A stretch of DNA of 64,000 bases from NCBI RefSeq assembly GCF_014842255.1, contig NZ_JACYVH010000003.1, forward strand, positions 62,001 through 126,000. The letters run 5' to 3'. The notes below the pieces were generated by a model. The model searched no databases. It was not told where the DNA came from and worked only from the letters and a program-made list of their open reading frames with translations. The stretch's first letter is position 1. Each line of letters begins with the position of its first letter. Of the stretch, positions 43,203 to 53,453 are shown piece by piece. This DNA comes from Frigoribacterium sp. CFBP 13712. Lineage in GTDB: Bacteria; Actinomycetota; Actinomycetes; Actinomycetales; Microbacteriaceae. The position numbers and the translations under genes are program-made.

Positions 43203-45872
43203 ATGCAGACCGCCGAGATCCGCCGCCGTTGGCTCGACTACTTCGGAGACCGGGGCCACACCGTCGTCCCCTCCGCATCCCTCGTCAGCGACGACCCGAG
43301 CCTGCTGTTCACCGTGGCGGGCATGGTCCCCTTCATCCCGTATCTCACGGGTCTCGTGCCGACGCCGTACCCCCGGGCCACGAGCGTCCAGAAGTGCATC
43401 CGCACCAATGACATCGAAGAGGTCGGCAAGACGCCGCGTCACGGCACGTTCTTCCAGATGAACGGCAACTTCTCCTTCGGCGACTACTTCAAGGAGGACG
43501 CCATCGGCTACGCCTGGGAGCTCCTCACCTCGAGCGAGGCCGACGGCGGACTGGCCTTCGACCCGGCCGACCTGTGGGTCACCGTGTACGAGGAGGACGA
43601 CGAGGCCATCGCCCTCTGGAAGAAGATCGCCGGTCTGCCCGACGAGAAGATCCAGCGCCTCGGCAAAGACACGAACTACTGGCACACGGGTCAGCCCGGG
43701 CCGGCGGGCCCCTGCTCGGAGATCTTCTTCGACCGCGGCCCGGCCTACGGCGCCGACGGCGGTCCCGCCACCGACGACGACCGTTACGTCGAGATCTGGA
43801 ACCTCGTGTTCATGCAGTACCAGATCGAGAACGTCCGCTCGAAGGTCGACTTCGACATCGTGCGCGAACTGCCGAACAAGAACATCGACACCGGGATGGG
43901 TCTCGAACGGGTCGCGTTCCTCAAGCAGGGCGTCGACAACATGTACGAGATCGACCAGGTCCGCCCGGTGCTCGACAAGGCCGCCGAGCTGTCGGGCCGT
44001 CGCTACGGCGCCGTCCTCGAAGACGACGTCCGCATGAGGGTCATCGCCGACCACGTCCGCAGCTCGTTGATGCTGATGTCCGACGGAGTCCGACCGTCGA
44101 ACGAGGGGCGGGGCTACATCCTCCGCCGTCTCCTTCGTCGCACCGTCCGCTCGATGCGGCTCCTGGGCGTCGAGGGCGCGACCTTCCCCCAGCTGTTCCC
44201 CGAATCCCGTGACGCGATGAAGTCGGCGTACCCCGAGGTGGAGAGCGACTTCGGCCGCATCTCGCGCCTCGCCTACGCCGAAGAGGAGACCTTCCTCCGC
44301 ACCCTCGCCGCCGGTACGGCGATCCTCGACGACGCGGTCGTAGACACCCGCGCGGCCAGCTCCGAGAAGACCCCGCGCCTCGCCGGCGACACGGCGTTCC
44401 TGCTGCACGACACGTTCGGGTTCCCGATCGACCTGACCCTCGAGATCGCCGAGGAGAACGGCCTGACGGTCGACCGTGCGGCCTTCGATTCGCTCATGTC
44501 CGAGCAGCGGGCACGGGCCAAGGCGGATGCGAAGTCCCGCAAGGTGGCTCTGGCCGACCTCAGCGTCTACAGCGCCTTCCGGGCCGGCGGCGAGACCGTC
44601 TTCACGGGCTACGACATGCTCGACACGCCGACGCGCGTGCTGGGGCTCATCGTCGACGGGGCCTCCGTCGACCGGGCCGTCGCAGGCGACATCGCCGAGG
44701 TCATCCTCGCAGAGACCTCCCTCTACGCCGAGTCCGGTGGACAGGAGGCCGACGCCGGGACGATCGTGGGTGCGGGCTTCGACCTCGAGGTGCTCGACGT
44801 GCAGAAGCCGGTCAAGGGTCTGATCAGCCACCGCGTGCAGGTCCGCTCGGGCGAGGTCGGCGTCGGCGATGCGGCCACCAGCGTCGTCGACCCGGTCTAC
44901 CGGCGAGGAGCCACCCAGGCCCACTCCGCCACGCACCTCATCCACGCGGCGCTCCGCGAGGTCCTTGGGCCGGAGGCGCACCAGGCCGGTTCGTACAACA
45001 AGGCCGGTTACATGCGCCTCGACTTCAACTGGAACCAGGCCCTGAGCCCGGCGACGCGCAGCGAGATCGAGGAGGTGGCGAACGGCGCCATCCGCGACGA
45101 CCTGCAGGTCGTCACCCGCGAGCTCCCGCTCGACGAGGCGCGATCGCTCGGAGCGATGGCGCTGTTCGGCGAGAAGTACGGCGAGACGGTCCGCATGGTC
45201 GACATCGGCGGGCCCTGGTCGCGCGAGCTCTGCGCCGGTACCCACGTTGCCTCCAGCGCCCAGGTGGGTCTGATCAACCTCGTCAGCGAGACCTCCGTCG
45301 GCTCCACGAACCGCCGGGTCGAGTCGCTGGTCGGTCTCGACGCGTTCCGTGAATTCGCCGCGGAGCGGGCCATCGTGTCCCAGCTCACCTCCTCGCTCCG
45401 GGCGCCGCGGGAGCAGCTCGCCGACCGCGTCGGCGACCTGGTCTCCAGTCTCAAGTCGGCCGAGAAGCGCATCGCCGAGTTCGAGCGCGCTCAGCTGGCG
45501 ACGAAGATCCCGGCCCTGGCGGAGTCCGCGACCGACGTCGGCGACTTCACGGTCGTGGCCGACTCCGTCGGCTCGCTCCGGTCGACCGACGAACTGCGCT
45601 CTCTCGTGACGTCGGTCCGAGAGCGTCTCGGGTCGCAGTCGAGCTCCGTCGTGGCCCTCGCCGCCGATGTGGCCGGCAAGCCCGCGGTCATCGTCGCCAC
45701 CAGCGAGCCGGCTCGCCGATCGGGAGCCAAGGCGGGCGTGCTCGCCAAGGGCGCCGCGACCGTCCTCGGCGGAGGCGGCGGCGGCAAGGACGACCTCGCC
45801 CAGGGGGGCGGCTCCGACGTGTCGGCGATCCCTCGGGCGCTGTCGGGCATCGTCGACGCGCTCCGCGGCTGA
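43203..45872 (+). CDS. alaS: alanine-tRNA ligase
   Basis: AlaRS (889 residues) is a class II synthetase with catalytic, editing and C-Ala domains. The start QTAEIRRRWLDYFGDRGHTV and CIRTNDIEEVGKTPRHGTFF are catalytic landmarks. The editing site holds AHSATHLIHAALREVLG and ELCAGTHV with the metal-binding His and Cys. A Gly-rich stretch (LGGGGGGKDDLAQGGGSD) near the end matches the usual C-Ala signature. ATG follows GGAGAA. It begins the series alaS-ruvX-mltG-aro. Confidence 0.97.
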   Translation: MQTAEIRRRWLDYFGDRGHTVVPSASLVSDDPSLLFTVAGMVPFIPYLTGLVPTPYPRATSVQKCIRTNDIEEVGKTPRHGTFFQMNGNFSFGDYFKEDAIGYAWELLTSSEADGGLAFDPADLWVTVYEEDDEAIALWKKIAGLPDEKIQRLGKDTNYWHTGQPGPAGPCSEIFFDRGPAYGADGGPATDDDRYVEIWNLVFMQYQIENVRSKVDFDIVRELPNKNIDTGMGLERVAFLKQGVDNMYEIDQVRPVLDKAAELSGRRYGAVLEDDVRMRVIADHVRSSLMLMSDGVRPSNEGRGYILRRLLRRTVRSMRLLGVEGATFPQLFPESRDAMKSAYPEVESDFGRISRLAYAEEETFLRTLAAGTAILDDAVVDTRAASSEKTPRLAGDTAFLLHDTFGFPIDLTLEIAEENGLTVDRAAFDSLMSEQRARAKADAKSRKVALADLSVYSAFRAGGETVFTGYDMLDTPTRVLGLIVDGASVDRAVAGDIAEVILAETSLYAESGGQEADAGTIVGAGFDLEVLDVQKPVKGLISHRVQVRSGEVGVGDAATSVVDPVYRRGATQAHSATHLIHAALREVLGPEAHQAGSYNKAGYMRLDFNWNQALSPATRSEIEEVANGAIRDDLQVVTRELPLDEARSLGAMALFGEKYGETVRMVDIGGPWSRELCAGTHVASSAQVGLINLVSETSVGSTNRRVESLVGLDAFREFAAERAIVSQLTSSLRAPREQLADRVGDLVSSLKSAEKRIAEFERAQLATKIPALAESATDVGDFTVVADSVGSLRSTDELRSLVTSVRERLGSQSSSVVALAADVAGKPAVIVATSEPARRSGAKAGVLAKGAATVLGGGGGGKDDLAQGGGSDVSAIPRALSGIVDALRG

Positions 45873-45881
45873 GCGGCCGAC

Positions 45882-46391
45882 GTGCGTCACGGAGTCCGAC
45901 TGGGCGTCGATGTGGGCAAGGCCCGCATCGGCGTCGCACGGACCGATCCGCACGGGATGATCGCGACGCCCGTCGAGACGGTGCCCCGCGCCTCCTCGGG
46001 CACGGCGGACGTCGAGGCGATCATGAAGCACGCGGCGGAGCTCGACGCGGTGGAGATCGTGGTCGGACTGCCGTTGTCGCTCGCCGGGCGCGACACCGCG
46101 TCGACCGCCGATGCTCGGCTCTTCGCCGGAGCCCTCGCCGCAGCGTCCGATCTGCCGGTCCGTCTCGTCGACGAGCGTCTCTCGACCGTCAGTGCACAGA
46201 GCGCACTTCGTTCCTCCGGGCGCAAGGGGCGGACACAACGATCCGTGATCGATCAAGTCGCCGCTGTTATCATCGTCCAGCATGCGCTCGATCTCGAGCG
46301 ATCGAGCGGGAGACCGCCCGGTCAGCTCGTCGACGCCCCCGGCTCCGATGAGGGCGCCGGGACCGAACCCGACACCGACGAAGGACGTTGA
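45882..46391 (+). CDS. ruvX: RuvX/YqgF-type Holliday junction resolvase-like protein
   Basis: The 169-residue RNase H-fold protein shows GVDVGKARIGVARTD (first Asp), VDERLSTVSAQSAL (Glu) and RSVIDQVAAVIIVQHAL (last Asp). Family roles include pre-16S rRNA maturation and junction resolution. GTG at 45882 lies nine bases after alaS. The C-terminal tail is acidic and family-variable. PRASSGT near residue 36 is encoded by a dispersed motif copy. Confidence 0.93.
   Translation: MRHGVRLGVDVGKARIGVARTDPHGMIATPVETVPRASSGTADVEAIMKHAAELDAVEIVVGLPLSLAGRDTASTADARLFAGALAAASDLPVRLVDERLSTVSAQSALRSSGRKGRTQRSVIDQVAAVIIVQHALDLERSSGRPPGQLVDAPGSDEGAGTEPDTDEGR
45985..45995 (+). repeat. dispersed motif copy in ruvX
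   Basis: CCCGCGCCTCC followed by TCGGG, read as Pro-Arg-Ala-Ser-Ser. Confidence 0.7.
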
Positions 46392-46394
46392 CTC

Positions 46395-47825
46395 GTGGCC
46401 GACGACCCCCGATGGGACGACATCTTCACGTCGCAGCCCACTCCCGCCGATCCCCCCCGACGAGACGGGGCCGAGCGGCCGACCGACGGCTCCCCATCCG
46501 GTGACGACCACGATCGGCCGGCGACGCCCAGCTCACCGCCCGCTCCGGGCTCGCGGCGGGCGCAGCGCGAGCAGGAGCGCCAGGCCTCGGCCGCCGAGGC
46601 CTCACCCGCGGGCGATGCCGGCGGGTCCGCGGCAGCCGACGAGTCGATCGAGTCGGCGCAGGCGTCCGAGCCACGTCGTCCCGCCGAACAGTCGCGTCGC
46701 GAGCGGACGCCCCGCGAGCGCACGCCCCGGGATCGTCGCGGCTCCGAGCCGCGAGAGCGCGGTCGGCATCGCGGCACGATCATCCTCGTCTCGATCCTCG
46801 TCATCGTCCTCGCCGGCGGCACGGCGGGTGTGTTCGCGGCTTGGAACGCCATCTCTCCGATCGTCGCGCGCATTACCGGCGACGACGCGCCCGCCGACTA
46901 CACGGGCGCCGGCAACGGCGAGGAGGTCGACTTCGCGATCGTGGACGGCCAGGTCGGCTCCGACATCGCCGCCTCCCTCGCCGACAGCGGGGTCACGAAG
47001 AGCTACGAGGCCGCCTACTCGATCCTGCTGGCCGACACGACGGTGACCTTCCAGCCCGGCACCTACTCGCTGCAGAAGGAGATGAGCGCGCAGGCCGCCA
47101 TCGACGCCCTCCAGGACGACGCCAACCGGATCGTCAACCGCCTGGTGATCCCCGAGGGCACCGCGGCGGTGGACATCTACAGCCTGCTGTCCGAGGCGAC
47201 CGAGATCCCGCTCGACCAGGTGACGGCAGCGGCCGGCGACGTGGCGTCGTTCGGTCTGCCCGCCGGTGTGACCTCGCTCGAGGGGTATCTGTTCCCGGCG
47301 ACCTACGATCTGGATCCCGCGCTCGACGCTCACGGCTACCTGCAGCTGATGGTCGACACCCAGGTGGCGCGATTGACGGCTCTGGGCGTTCAGCCCGCCG
47401 ATTACCAGCGTGTCATCACACTCGCCTCCATCGTGCAGCGGGAGGCGGGGCTCGCCGCCGACTACCCCAAGGTCTCACGGGTGTTCCTCAACCGCCTCGA
47501 CGACGGCATGCTGCTGCAGTCCGACGCGACGGTCGCCTACGGCACCGGCAACACGCATCTCGTCACCACCACCGACGAAGAGCGCGGCGACGCCTCGAAC
47601 CTCTACAACACCTACGTGCACGAGGGGCTGCCGGTCGGCCCGATCTCGAACCCGGGCGATCTGGCCCTCGACGCGGCGGTCAAGCCCGCCGACGGCCCCT
47701 GGCGCTACTTCGTCACGGTCAATCTCGACTCGGGCGAGACGACGTTCTCGACCACGTTCGCCGAGCACGAGGTCGCCGTCGCGCAGTGGCAGGCGTGGAT
47801 GCGCGAGCACCCCGAGTACCAGTAG
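46395..47825 (+). CDS. mltG: endolytic murein transglycosylase MltG
   Basis: MltG (476 residues) cuts nascent glycan strands in the membrane and ends their growth. A long disordered, charged N-terminus (~1-125, with the repeat [13 protein letters not shown]) precedes one membrane helix (~128-150) and the YceG domain. [22 protein letters not shown] and [10 protein letters not shown] with the catalytic Glu are all present, as is [24 protein letters not shown] starts three bases after ruvX, with GAAGGA inside that gene. The disordered arm is longer than in proteobacteria, as usual in Actinobacteria. Confidence 0.94.
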   Translation: MADDPRWDDIFTSQPTPADPPRRDGAERPTDGSPSGDDHDRPATPSSPPAPGSRRAQREQERQASAAEASPAGDAGGSAAADESIESAQASEPRRPAEQSRRERTPRERTPRDRRGSEPRERGRHRGTIILVSILVIVLAGGTAGVFAAWNAISPIVARITGDDAPADYTGAGNGEEVDFAIVDGQVGSDIAASLADSGVTKSYEAAYSILLADTTVTFQPGTYSLQKEMSAQAAIDALQDDANRIVNRLVIPEGTAAVDIYSLLSEATEIPLDQVTAAAGDVASFGLPAGVTSLEGYLFPATYDLDPALDAHGYLQLMVDTQVARLTALGVQPADYQRVITLASIVQREAGLAADYPKVSRVFLNRLDDGMLLQSDATVAYGTGNTHLVTTTDEERGDASNLYNTYVHEGLPVGPISNPGDLALDAAVKPADGPWRYFVTVNLDSGETTFSTTFAEHEVAVAQWQAWMREHPEYQ

Positions 47826-47843
47826 CGGCACGACGTGTCTCGG

Positions 47844-47873
47844 AGCGCCCCCGGTCGACGGACCGGGGGCGCT
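47844..47873 (+). terminator. terminator between mltG and aroC
   Basis: A 13-bp perfect stem (47844-47856, 47861-47873) with a GACG loop lies 18 bases past mltG and 25 bases before aroC. Confidence 0.75.
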
Positions 47874-47898
47874 CTCGTGCTGTGGGAGGATTGCTCCC

Positions 47899-49119
47899 AT
47901 GCTTCGTTGGTTGACCGCAGGGGAATCTCACGGCCCCGAGCTCATCGCCGTCCTCGAGGGCCTCCCCGCGGGGGTGCCCGTCTCGTCGAGCGCGATCAAG
48001 GCCGATCTGGCCCGTCGACGTCTCGGCTACGGCCGCGGCTCGCGCATGAAGTTCGAACAGGACGAGCTGCACATCTCCGGCGGCGTCCGTCACGGCCTCA
48101 CGATGGGCGGCCCGGTGGCGTTGCGCGTCGGCAACACCGAGTGGCCCAAGTGGGTCGAGGTGATGAACCCCGAGCCGGTCGAGATCGGTGACGCGTCGCG
48201 CGGGCGCAGTGCGCCTCTGACGCGGCCGCGTCCCGGTCACGCCGACCTCGTCGGCATGCAGAAGTACGACTTCGACGAGGCCCGACCGATCCTCGAGCGC
48301 GCCAGCGCCCGCGAGACGGCCGCGCGAGTGGCCCTCGGCGCCGTCGCCCGCTCGTTCCTGTCCGAACTCGGCATCGAACTCGTCAGCCACACCCTCTCGA
48401 TCGGGCCGGTCCGCGTGCCCGACGGCTCACCGCTGCCGCTGCCGTCCGACCTCGACCGTCTCGACGACGACCCCCTGCGCTGCTTCGACGAGGCGACCAG
48501 CGCGGCCATGGTCGACGAGGTCGAGTCCGCCAAGCGCGACGGCGACACCCTCGGCGGCGTCGTCGAGGTGCTCGCCTACGGCGTCCCTCCTGGTCTCGGC
48601 TCGCACGTCCACTGGGACCGCCGTCTCGACTCCCAGCTCGCCGCCGCCCTGATGGGCATCCAGGCCATCAAGGGAGTCGAGGTGGGCGACGGCTTCGAGA
48701 CCACCAGGAGGCGCGGGTCGGTCGCGCACGACGAGCTGCACCGCTCCGGCGGAGTCATCTCGCGAGACACCGACCGTGCAGGCGGCACCGAGGGCGGCAT
48801 GAGCACGGGAACGGTGCTCCGGGTCCGCGCCGGCATGAAGCCCATCGCGACCGTGCCGCGTGCTCTCGCCACGATCGACGTGACGAGCGGCGAGGAGTCC
48901 AAGGCGCACCACCAGCGCTCCGACGTCTGCGCGGTCCCCGCGGCAGGCGTGGTGGCCGAGTCGATGGTCGCGCTCGTGCTCGCCAACTCGGTGCTCGAGA
49001 AGTTCGGCGGCGACTCGCTGGGCGAGACCGCCCGCAACCTCCGGGGCTACCTCGACGCCATCCCCGAGAACCTCCGCACCGGGTCCGCCCCCGAGCAGCC
49101 CGAGTCCGCCGGCCTGTGA
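47899..49119 (+). CDS. aroC: chorismate synthase
   Basis: The 406-residue FMN-dependent enzyme makes chorismate from EPSP, the last common step to aromatic amino acids. [38 protein letters not shown] and [18 protein letters not shown] are signatures, and [20 protein letters not shown] closes the site. ATG follows GGAGGA nine bases upstream. It overlaps aroK (GTGA), and aroK overlaps aroB, so the trio is tightly coupled. Confidence 0.97.
   Translation: MLRWLTAGESHGPELIAVLEGLPAGVPVSSSAIKADLARRRLGYGRGSRMKFEQDELHISGGVRHGLTMGGPVALRVGNTEWPKWVEVMNPEPVEIGDASRGRSAPLTRPRPGHADLVGMQKYDFDEARPILERASARETAARVALGAVARSFLSELGIELVSHTLSIGPVRVPDGSPLPLPSDLDRLDDDPLRCFDEATSAAMVDEVESAKRDGDTLGGVVEVLAYGVPPGLGSHVHWDRRLDSQLAAALMGIQAIKGVEVGDGFETTRRRGSVAHDELHRSGGVISRDTDRAGGTEGGMSTGTVLRVRAGMKPIATVPRALATIDVTSGEESKAHHQRSDVCAVPAAGVVAESMVALVLANSVLEKFGGDSLGETARNLRGYLDAIPENLRTGSAPEQPESAGL
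48707..48718 (-). repeat. dispersed motif copy in aroC
   Basis: ACCCGCGCCTCC on the minus strand; in aroC it is read as Arg-Arg-Arg-Gly-Ser, a different frame from other copies. Confidence 0.8.
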
Positions 49120-49628
49120 GGCGCCGTCCTGTCGTGCTGATCGGCCCGATGGGTGCGGGCAAGACGAGCATCGGCAAGAAGCTCGCCCGCCGACTCGGCG
49201 CCGGGTTCGCCGACAGCGACCGGGTCGTCGTGCAGCGTCACGGTGCCATCGCCGACATCTTCGACGCCGAGGGCGAGTCCGCCTTCAGAGCGAAGGAGCG
49301 CGAGGTCGTCTCCGAGCTGCTGGCGTCCGACGGGGTCGTGTCGCTCGGCGGGGGAGCCGTCCTCGACCTGTCGACCCGCGCCTCCCTGGCGGACCTCCCG
49401 GTCGTGATGCTCTCCGTGAGCGAGTCCGCGGTCGAGTCCCGCCTGTCGGGAAGCCACCGTCCACTGCTCAGCCGAGGGGGCATGGACGCCTGGCGCCTCA
49501 TCGCGGCCGAGCGCGAGCCCTTGTACCGCGACCTCGCGTCCGTGGTCGTCGACACGTCCCATCGCCCGGTCTCGAGGGTCGTCGACGACATCGTGACCTG
49601 GCTCGACCCCGAAAGAGGAAACCCGTGA
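49116..49628 (+). CDS. aroK: shikimate kinase
   Basis: This 170-residue kinase phosphorylates shikimate. The P-loop is [16 protein letters not shown], the shikimate Asp lies in GFADSDRVV, the FRAKEREVV Arg and [11 protein letters not shown] follow, and the lid shows [17 protein letters not shown] is encoded by a dispersed motif copy in the sense orientation. GTG overlaps the aroC stop; its own stop overlaps aroB. Confidence 0.95.
   Translation: MRRRPVVLIGPMGAGKTSIGKKLARRLGAGFADSDRVVVQRHGAIADIFDAEGESAFRAKEREVVSELLASDGVVSLGGGAVLDLSTRASLADLPVVMLSVSESAVESRLSGSHRPLLSRGGMDAWRLIAAEREPLYRDLASVVVDTSHRPVSRVVDDIVTWLDPERGNP
49374..49385 (+). repeat. dispersed motif copy in aroK
   Basis: ACCCGCGCCTCC, read as Thr-Arg-Ala-Ser. 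Confidence 0.8.
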
Positions 49629-50713
49629 CCGATCCGCAGCCCACCACCACCATCCGGGTCGGCGGCGACGCGCCGTACGACGTGCTCGTCGGGCGGGGCC
49701 TCGTGGCCGGTCTGCCCGGGCTCCTCCCGCCGCAGGCGAAGAAGGTGCTGATCGTGCACGCGCCGACCCTCGGTCGGAAGGCCAACGAGGTCCGCGAGAC
49801 GCTGGTCGAGGCGGGCTACGAGGCGCTCATCGCCGAGGTGCCCGATGCTGAAGACGCGAAGCGCGTCGAGGTGGCCGCCTTCTGCTGGCAGGTGCTCGGC
49901 CAGGCGGACTTCACCCGGACGGACGTCGTCCTCGGGCTCGGCGGCGGCGCGATCACCGATCTCGCCGGCTTCGTCGCCGCGACCTGGCTGCGCGGCGTCG
50001 CTCTCGTCCAGGTGCCGACGAGCGTGCTGGGGATGGTCGACGCGAGCGTCGGCGGCAAGACGGGCATCAACACGGCGGAGGGGAAGAACCTCGTCGGCGC
50101 GTTCCACCCGCCGATCGCCGTCCTGGCGGACCTCGACATGCTCGACACCCTGTCGAAGAACGAGATCCTCGCCGGTTTCGCCGAGATCGTGAAGGCGGGG
50201 TTCATCGCCGAACCCGAGATCCTCGACATCGTCGAGGCCGACGTCGACCGCGCGACCGACCCGACGACGCCGGAGTTCCGGCGGGTGGTCGAGCTGTCGA
50301 TCGCCCTCAAGGCGCGGGTCGTCGGAGAGGACCTCACCGAGCAGGGTCTCCGCGAGATCCTGAACTACGGTCACACCCTGGGGCATGCGGTCGAGCACGC
50401 CGAGCGCTACCAGTGGCGTCACGGCGCCGCCGTCTCGGTCGGCATGGTCTTCGCCGCCGAGCTCGCCCGATTGACCGGCCGGCTGTCCGACGACGCCGTC
50501 GACCGTCACCGCCGCATCCTCGAGTCCCTGACCCTGCCCGTGAGCTACCCGCTGGGTCGCTGGAACACCCTCCTCGCGACGATGCAGCGCGACAAGAAGG
50601 CCCGTGCGGGCATGCTCCGATTCATCGTCCTCGACGGGATCGGCAAGCCGACGGTCATCCAGGGCCCCGATCAGAGCCTCCTCTTCGCGGCCTACCAGGA
50701 GATCGGGTCCTGA
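49625..50713 (+). CDS. aroB: 3-dehydroquinate synthase
   Basis: AroB (362 residues) uses NAD and a metal to form 3-dehydroquinate from [24 protein letters not shown] binds [23 protein letters not shown] is the phosphate and metal region, and the metal His lies in [16 protein letters not shown] and [14 protein letters not shown] overlaps the aroK stop by four bases. The efp gene follows after about 100 bases with its own candidate promoter. Confidence 0.96.
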   Translation: MTDPQPTTTIRVGGDAPYDVLVGRGLVAGLPGLLPPQAKKVLIVHAPTLGRKANEVRETLVEAGYEALIAEVPDAEDAKRVEVAAFCWQVLGQADFTRTDVVLGLGGGAITDLAGFVAATWLRGVALVQVPTSVLGMVDASVGGKTGINTAEGKNLVGAFHPPIAVLADLDMLDTLSKNEILAGFAEIVKAGFIAEPEILDIVEADVDRATDPTTPEFRRVVELSIALKARVVGEDLTEQGLREILNYGHTLGHAVEHAERYQWRHGAAVSVGMVFAAELARLTGRLSDDAVDRHRRILESLTLPVSYPLGRWNTLLATMQRDKKARAGMLRFIVLDGIGKPTVIQGPDQSLLFAAYQEIGS

Positions 50714-50756
50714 CCCGGGCGGGGTTCCGCTCCGAGTCCGCGCTCGACGGGTCCGC

Positions 50757-50762
50757 TACACT
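50757..50762 (+). promoter_or_regulatory. candidate -10 box of efp
   Basis: TACACT lies 54 bases before efp in the aroB-efp gap. No -35 is visible. Confidence 0.4.
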
Positions 50763-50816
50763 CGTCGATGGCCTCATCCGGCCGACACCCACCGACTCCG
50801 AACGGACCCCGCGCGC

Positions 50817-51377
50817 ATGGCGACTACAAACGACATCAAGAACGGTGCCGTCCTCAACCTCGACGGCCAGCTCTGGAACGTGATCGAGTTCCAGCACGTC
50901 AAGCCGGGCAAGGGTGGCGCGTTCGTCCGCACGAAGATGAAGAACGTCATGTCGGGCAAGGTCGTCGACAAGACGTTCAACGCCGGCACGAAGATCGACT
51001 TCGCCAACGTCGACCGTCGCGAGTTCACCTACCTCTACGCCGAGGCCGACGGCTACGTGTTCATGGACACCAGCGACTACGACCAGATCAACGTCCCCGC
51101 GACGGTGGTCGGCGACGCGAAGAACTTCATGCTCGAGAACCAGAACGTGCAGATGGCCCTCCACGACGGCACGCCGCTCTACATCGAGCTGCCCGCGTCG
51201 GTCATCCTCGAGGTCACGTACACCGAGCCGGGTCTGCAGGGCGACCGCTCCACGGGCGGCACCAAGTCGGCGACGGTCGAGACCGGCTACGAGATCCAGG
51301 TCCCGCTGTTCCTCGAGAACGGCACCAAGGTCAAGGTCGACACCCGCGACGGCAGCTACCTCGGCCGCGTCAGCTAG
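50817..51377 (+). CDS. efp: translation elongation factor P
   Basis: EF-P (186 residues) relieves ribosome stalling at consecutive prolines. The N-terminal loop reads [14 protein letters not shown]; the Lys at its tip is the residue modified in some bacteria, but no modification gene is seen here. Domains II and III follow, with [20 protein letters not shown] as signature. Its ATG has only a weak ACGGA upstream. nusB follows after 18 bases, likely in the same transcript. Confidence 0.96.
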   Translation: MATTNDIKNGAVLNLDGQLWNVIEFQHVKPGKGGAFVRTKMKNVMSGKVVDKTFNAGTKIDFANVDRREFTYLYAEADGYVFMDTSDYDQINVPATVVGDAKNFMLENQNVQMALHDGTPLYIELPASVILEVTYTEPGLQGDRSTGGTKSATVETGYEIQVPLFLENGTKVKVDTRDGSYLGRVS

Positions 51378-51395
51378 TCCGGGTCGTCCACAGCA

Positions 51396-51806
51396 GTGAG
51401 TGCCCGCACCAAGGCGCGCAAGCGCGCCCTCGACGTCCTGTACGTCGCCGACATCCGCGAGATCAGCATGACCGACGCCCTCGTCATGGAGACCACCCGG
51501 GCCATGGGTCAACCCGAGCGCAGTTCGAGCTGGGGTTACGCCCGCGAGATCGTCCAGGGGGTCATCGACCACCGCTCGGAGATCGACGAGCTCATCGAGA
51601 CGTACTCGCAGGGCTGGTCCCTCAACCGGATGCCCACGCTCGACCGGGCCATCCTCCGCATCGGCATCTGGGAGCTCGGTCACAACGACGAGATCCCCGA
51701 CCACGTCGCCATCAGCGAGGCCGTCGAGCTGGCTCAGTCGCTCAGCACCGACGACTCCGCCGTCTTCGTCAACGGTCTGCTCGGTCGCATCGCCGCCAGC
51801 AGCTAG
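51396..51806 (+). CDS. nusB: transcription antitermination factor NusB
   Basis: NusB (136 residues) binds boxA RNA with S10 during rRNA transcription. SARTKARKRALDVLYVADI, the Arg-rich start, and PTLDRAILRIGIWELGHNDEI and AVELAQSLSTDDSAVFVNGL are family hallmarks. GTG at 51396 has little ribosome-site signal. The TAG stop forms the start of TAGGCT, a candidate pyrR promoter. Confidence 0.95.
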   Translation: MSARTKARKRALDVLYVADIREISMTDALVMETTRAMGQPERSSSWGYAREIVQGVIDHRSEIDELIETYSQGWSLNRMPTLDRAILRIGIWELGHNDEIPDHVAISEAVELAQSLSTDDSAVFVNGLLGRIAASS

Positions 51807-51809
51807 GCT
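51804..51809 (+). promoter_or_regulatory. candidate -10 box of the pyr operon, overlapping the nusB stop
   Basis: TAGGCT contains the nusB TAG and would give a leader of about 110 bases ahead of pyrR, enough for the PyrR-binding hairpin. Confidence 0.45.
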
Positions 51810-51887
51810 GGTCCGAACCGAGGGGCCGTAGGGCGACCGCACGGTTGCCGGGCCTCTCCGCAGCTCCACGATCCCGACATCCGACAT

Positions 51888-51919
51888 CCTTTAAGTTCCG
51901 TCCAGAGAGGCGGGGAAGG
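51888..51919 (+). promoter_or_regulatory. PyrR RNA-binding hairpin in the pyrR leader
   Basis: GTCCAGAGAGGC matches the conserved PyrR-binding loop. It is framed by CCG/CGG and CC/GG pairs with a bulged U, a purine-rich GGAAGG follows, and CCTT/AAGG can form the lower stem. The element ends nine bases before the TTG start and takes in the GGGGAAGGGGG ribosome site, so PyrR binding should block translation, as shown for mycobacterial pyr leaders. Confidence 0.8.
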
Positions 51920-51927
51920 GGGTCCGA

Positions 51928-52500
51928 TTGAGCACCCGTACCGTGCTGAGTCAGGCTGACATCGCGCGCGCTCTGACGCGCATCTCCCACGAGATCCTCG
52001 AGTCGAACCGGGGCGCCTCCGGCCTCGTCGTCCTCGGCATCCCGACCCGCGGCGTCGTCCTCGCCGAACGCATCGCCGAGTCGCTGGCGACGATCTCGGG
52101 CGAGCCGATCCCGGTCGGGTCGGTCGACGTGACCATGTACCGCGATGACCTCCGCAGCCAGCCGACCCGCGCCTCCCGGCCCACGTCGCTGCCCGTCGGC
52201 GGCATCGACGGCAAGACCGTCGTCCTGGTCGACGACGTCCTGTACTCAGGGCGGACGATCCGGGCGGCGCTCGACGCCCTGAGCTCGCTCGGCCGGCCGC
52301 GTGCGGTCCGCCTCGCCGTCCTCGTCGACCGGGGCCACCGCGAGCTGCCGATCCGGGCCGACTTCGTGGGCAAGAACCTGCCGACCTCGACCGCGGAGCG
52401 GATCTACGTCCGGCTCGCCGGCGTCGATGCGGACGAGCTGGTCGCCATCGAAGGAGGCGCGGCGACAGAGGGTGCCGTCGGCGCGGGTGCTCACGCATGA
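51928..52500 (+). CDS. pyrR: PyrR bifunctional regulator / uracil phosphoribosyltransferase
   Basis: PyrR (190 residues) binds pyr leader RNA when charged with UMP/UTP and also converts uracil to UMP weakly. The PRPP loop is [18 protein letters not shown] (~98-115), and [13 protein letters not shown] and [19 protein letters not shown] are typical. The start is TTG at 51928 after a strong purine run. PTRASRPT is encoded by a dispersed motif copy, and a second partial copy lies near the end. It overlaps pyrB by four bases. Confidence 0.95.
   Translation: MSTRTVLSQADIARALTRISHEILESNRGASGLVVLGIPTRGVVLAERIAESLATISGEPIPVGSVDVTMYRDDLRSQPTRASRPTSLPVGGIDGKTVVLVDDVLYSGRTIRAALDALSSLGRPRAVRLAVLVDRGHRELPIRADFVGKNLPTSTAERIYVRLAGVDADELVAIEGGAATEGAVGAGAHA
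52165..52176 (+). repeat. dispersed motif copy in pyrR
   Basis: ACCCGCGCCTCC, read as Thr-Arg-Ala-Ser. A weaker 10-base copy lies at 52453 in the same gene. Confidence 0.8.
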
Positions 52501-53453
52501 GGCACCTGCTCAGCACCTCCGACCTCGGACTCGACGATGCGCTGCGCATCCTCGACATCTCGGAGGACATGGCCGACGTCAGCACCCGCGAGGTCCGCAA
52601 GCTGCCAACGCTGCGCGGGACGACCGTCGTCAACCTCTTCTACGAAGACAGCACACGCACGCGCATCTCCTTCGAGGCCGCGGCGAAGCGACTCAGCGCC
52701 GACGTCATCAACTTCGCGGCGAAGGGCTCGAGCGTGTCGAAGGGCGAATCCCTGAAGGACACGGCGCAGACGCTCGCCGCGATGGGCGCCGACGGCATCG
52801 TGATCCGGCACCCGTCCTCCGGGGCTCCCCGGGTGCTCGCCGACAGTGGCTGGGTGGACGCGGGCATCGTCAACGCCGGCGACGGCACGCACGAGCACCC
52901 GACCCAGGCGCTGCTCGACGCGTTCACCATGCGACGCCGGGTCCACGGCGCCGCGAGTCGGGGTCGCGACCTCGACGGTCTGCGGGTCGTCATCGTCGGC
53001 GACATCCTGCATTCGCGGGTGGCCCGGTCGAACGCCTGGCTGCTGCGGACGCTCGGCGCCCAGGTCACCGTGGTCGCGCCTCCCACGCTCCTGCCCGTCG
53101 ACGTCAGCCGGTTCGGCGTCGACGTCCACTACGACCTCGACGAGGCCCTGTTCCAGGTGCGACCCGACGTGGTCATGATGCTGCGCATCCAGCAGGAGCG
53201 GATGAACGAGGCGTTCTTCCCGAACGCCCGCGAGTACGCCCGCGCCTGGGGGCTGAGCGCCGCACGGTTCCGTGCGCTGCCGCCGGAGACCGTCGTGATG
53301 CACCCCGGGCCGATGAACCGCGGTCTCGAGATCAGCGACGAGGCCGCCGACTCGCCGCGATCGACCGTCCGCGAGCAGGTCGCCAACGGCGTCGCCGTGC
53401 GCATGGCCGTGCTCTACCTCACACTCGCCGGCGACCGGGAGGACTCCCTGTGA
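52497..53453 (+). CDS. pyrB: aspartate carbamoyltransferase catalytic chain
   Basis: PyrB (318 residues) joins carbamoyl phosphate and aspartate, committing carbon to pyrimidines. The carbamoyl-phosphate loop [13 protein letters not shown], the Lys loop [23 protein letters not shown] and [11 protein letters not shown] are all intact. No pyrI regulatory chain is encoded nearby. ATG overlaps pyrR as ATGA. Confidence 0.97.
   Translation: MRHLLSTSDLGLDDALRILDISEDMADVSTREVRKLPTLRGTTVVNLFYEDSTRTRISFEAAAKRLSADVINFAAKGSSVSKGESLKDTAQTLAAMGADGIVIRHPSSGAPRVLADSGWVDAGIVNAGDGTHEHPTQALLDAFTMRRRVHGAASRGRDLDGLRVVIVGDILHSRVARSNAWLLRTLGAQVTVVAPPTLLPVDVSRFGVDVHYDLDEALFQVRPDVVMMLRIQQERMNEAFFPNAREYARAWGLSAARFRALPPETVVMHPGPMNRGLEISDEAADSPRSTVREQVANGVAVRMAVLYLTLAGDREDSL

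Noticed and set aside
43092-46511. 1139-codon open frame antisense to alaS and ruvX
   Set aside because: Codon-phase shadow of real genes; no ribosome site and no family features.
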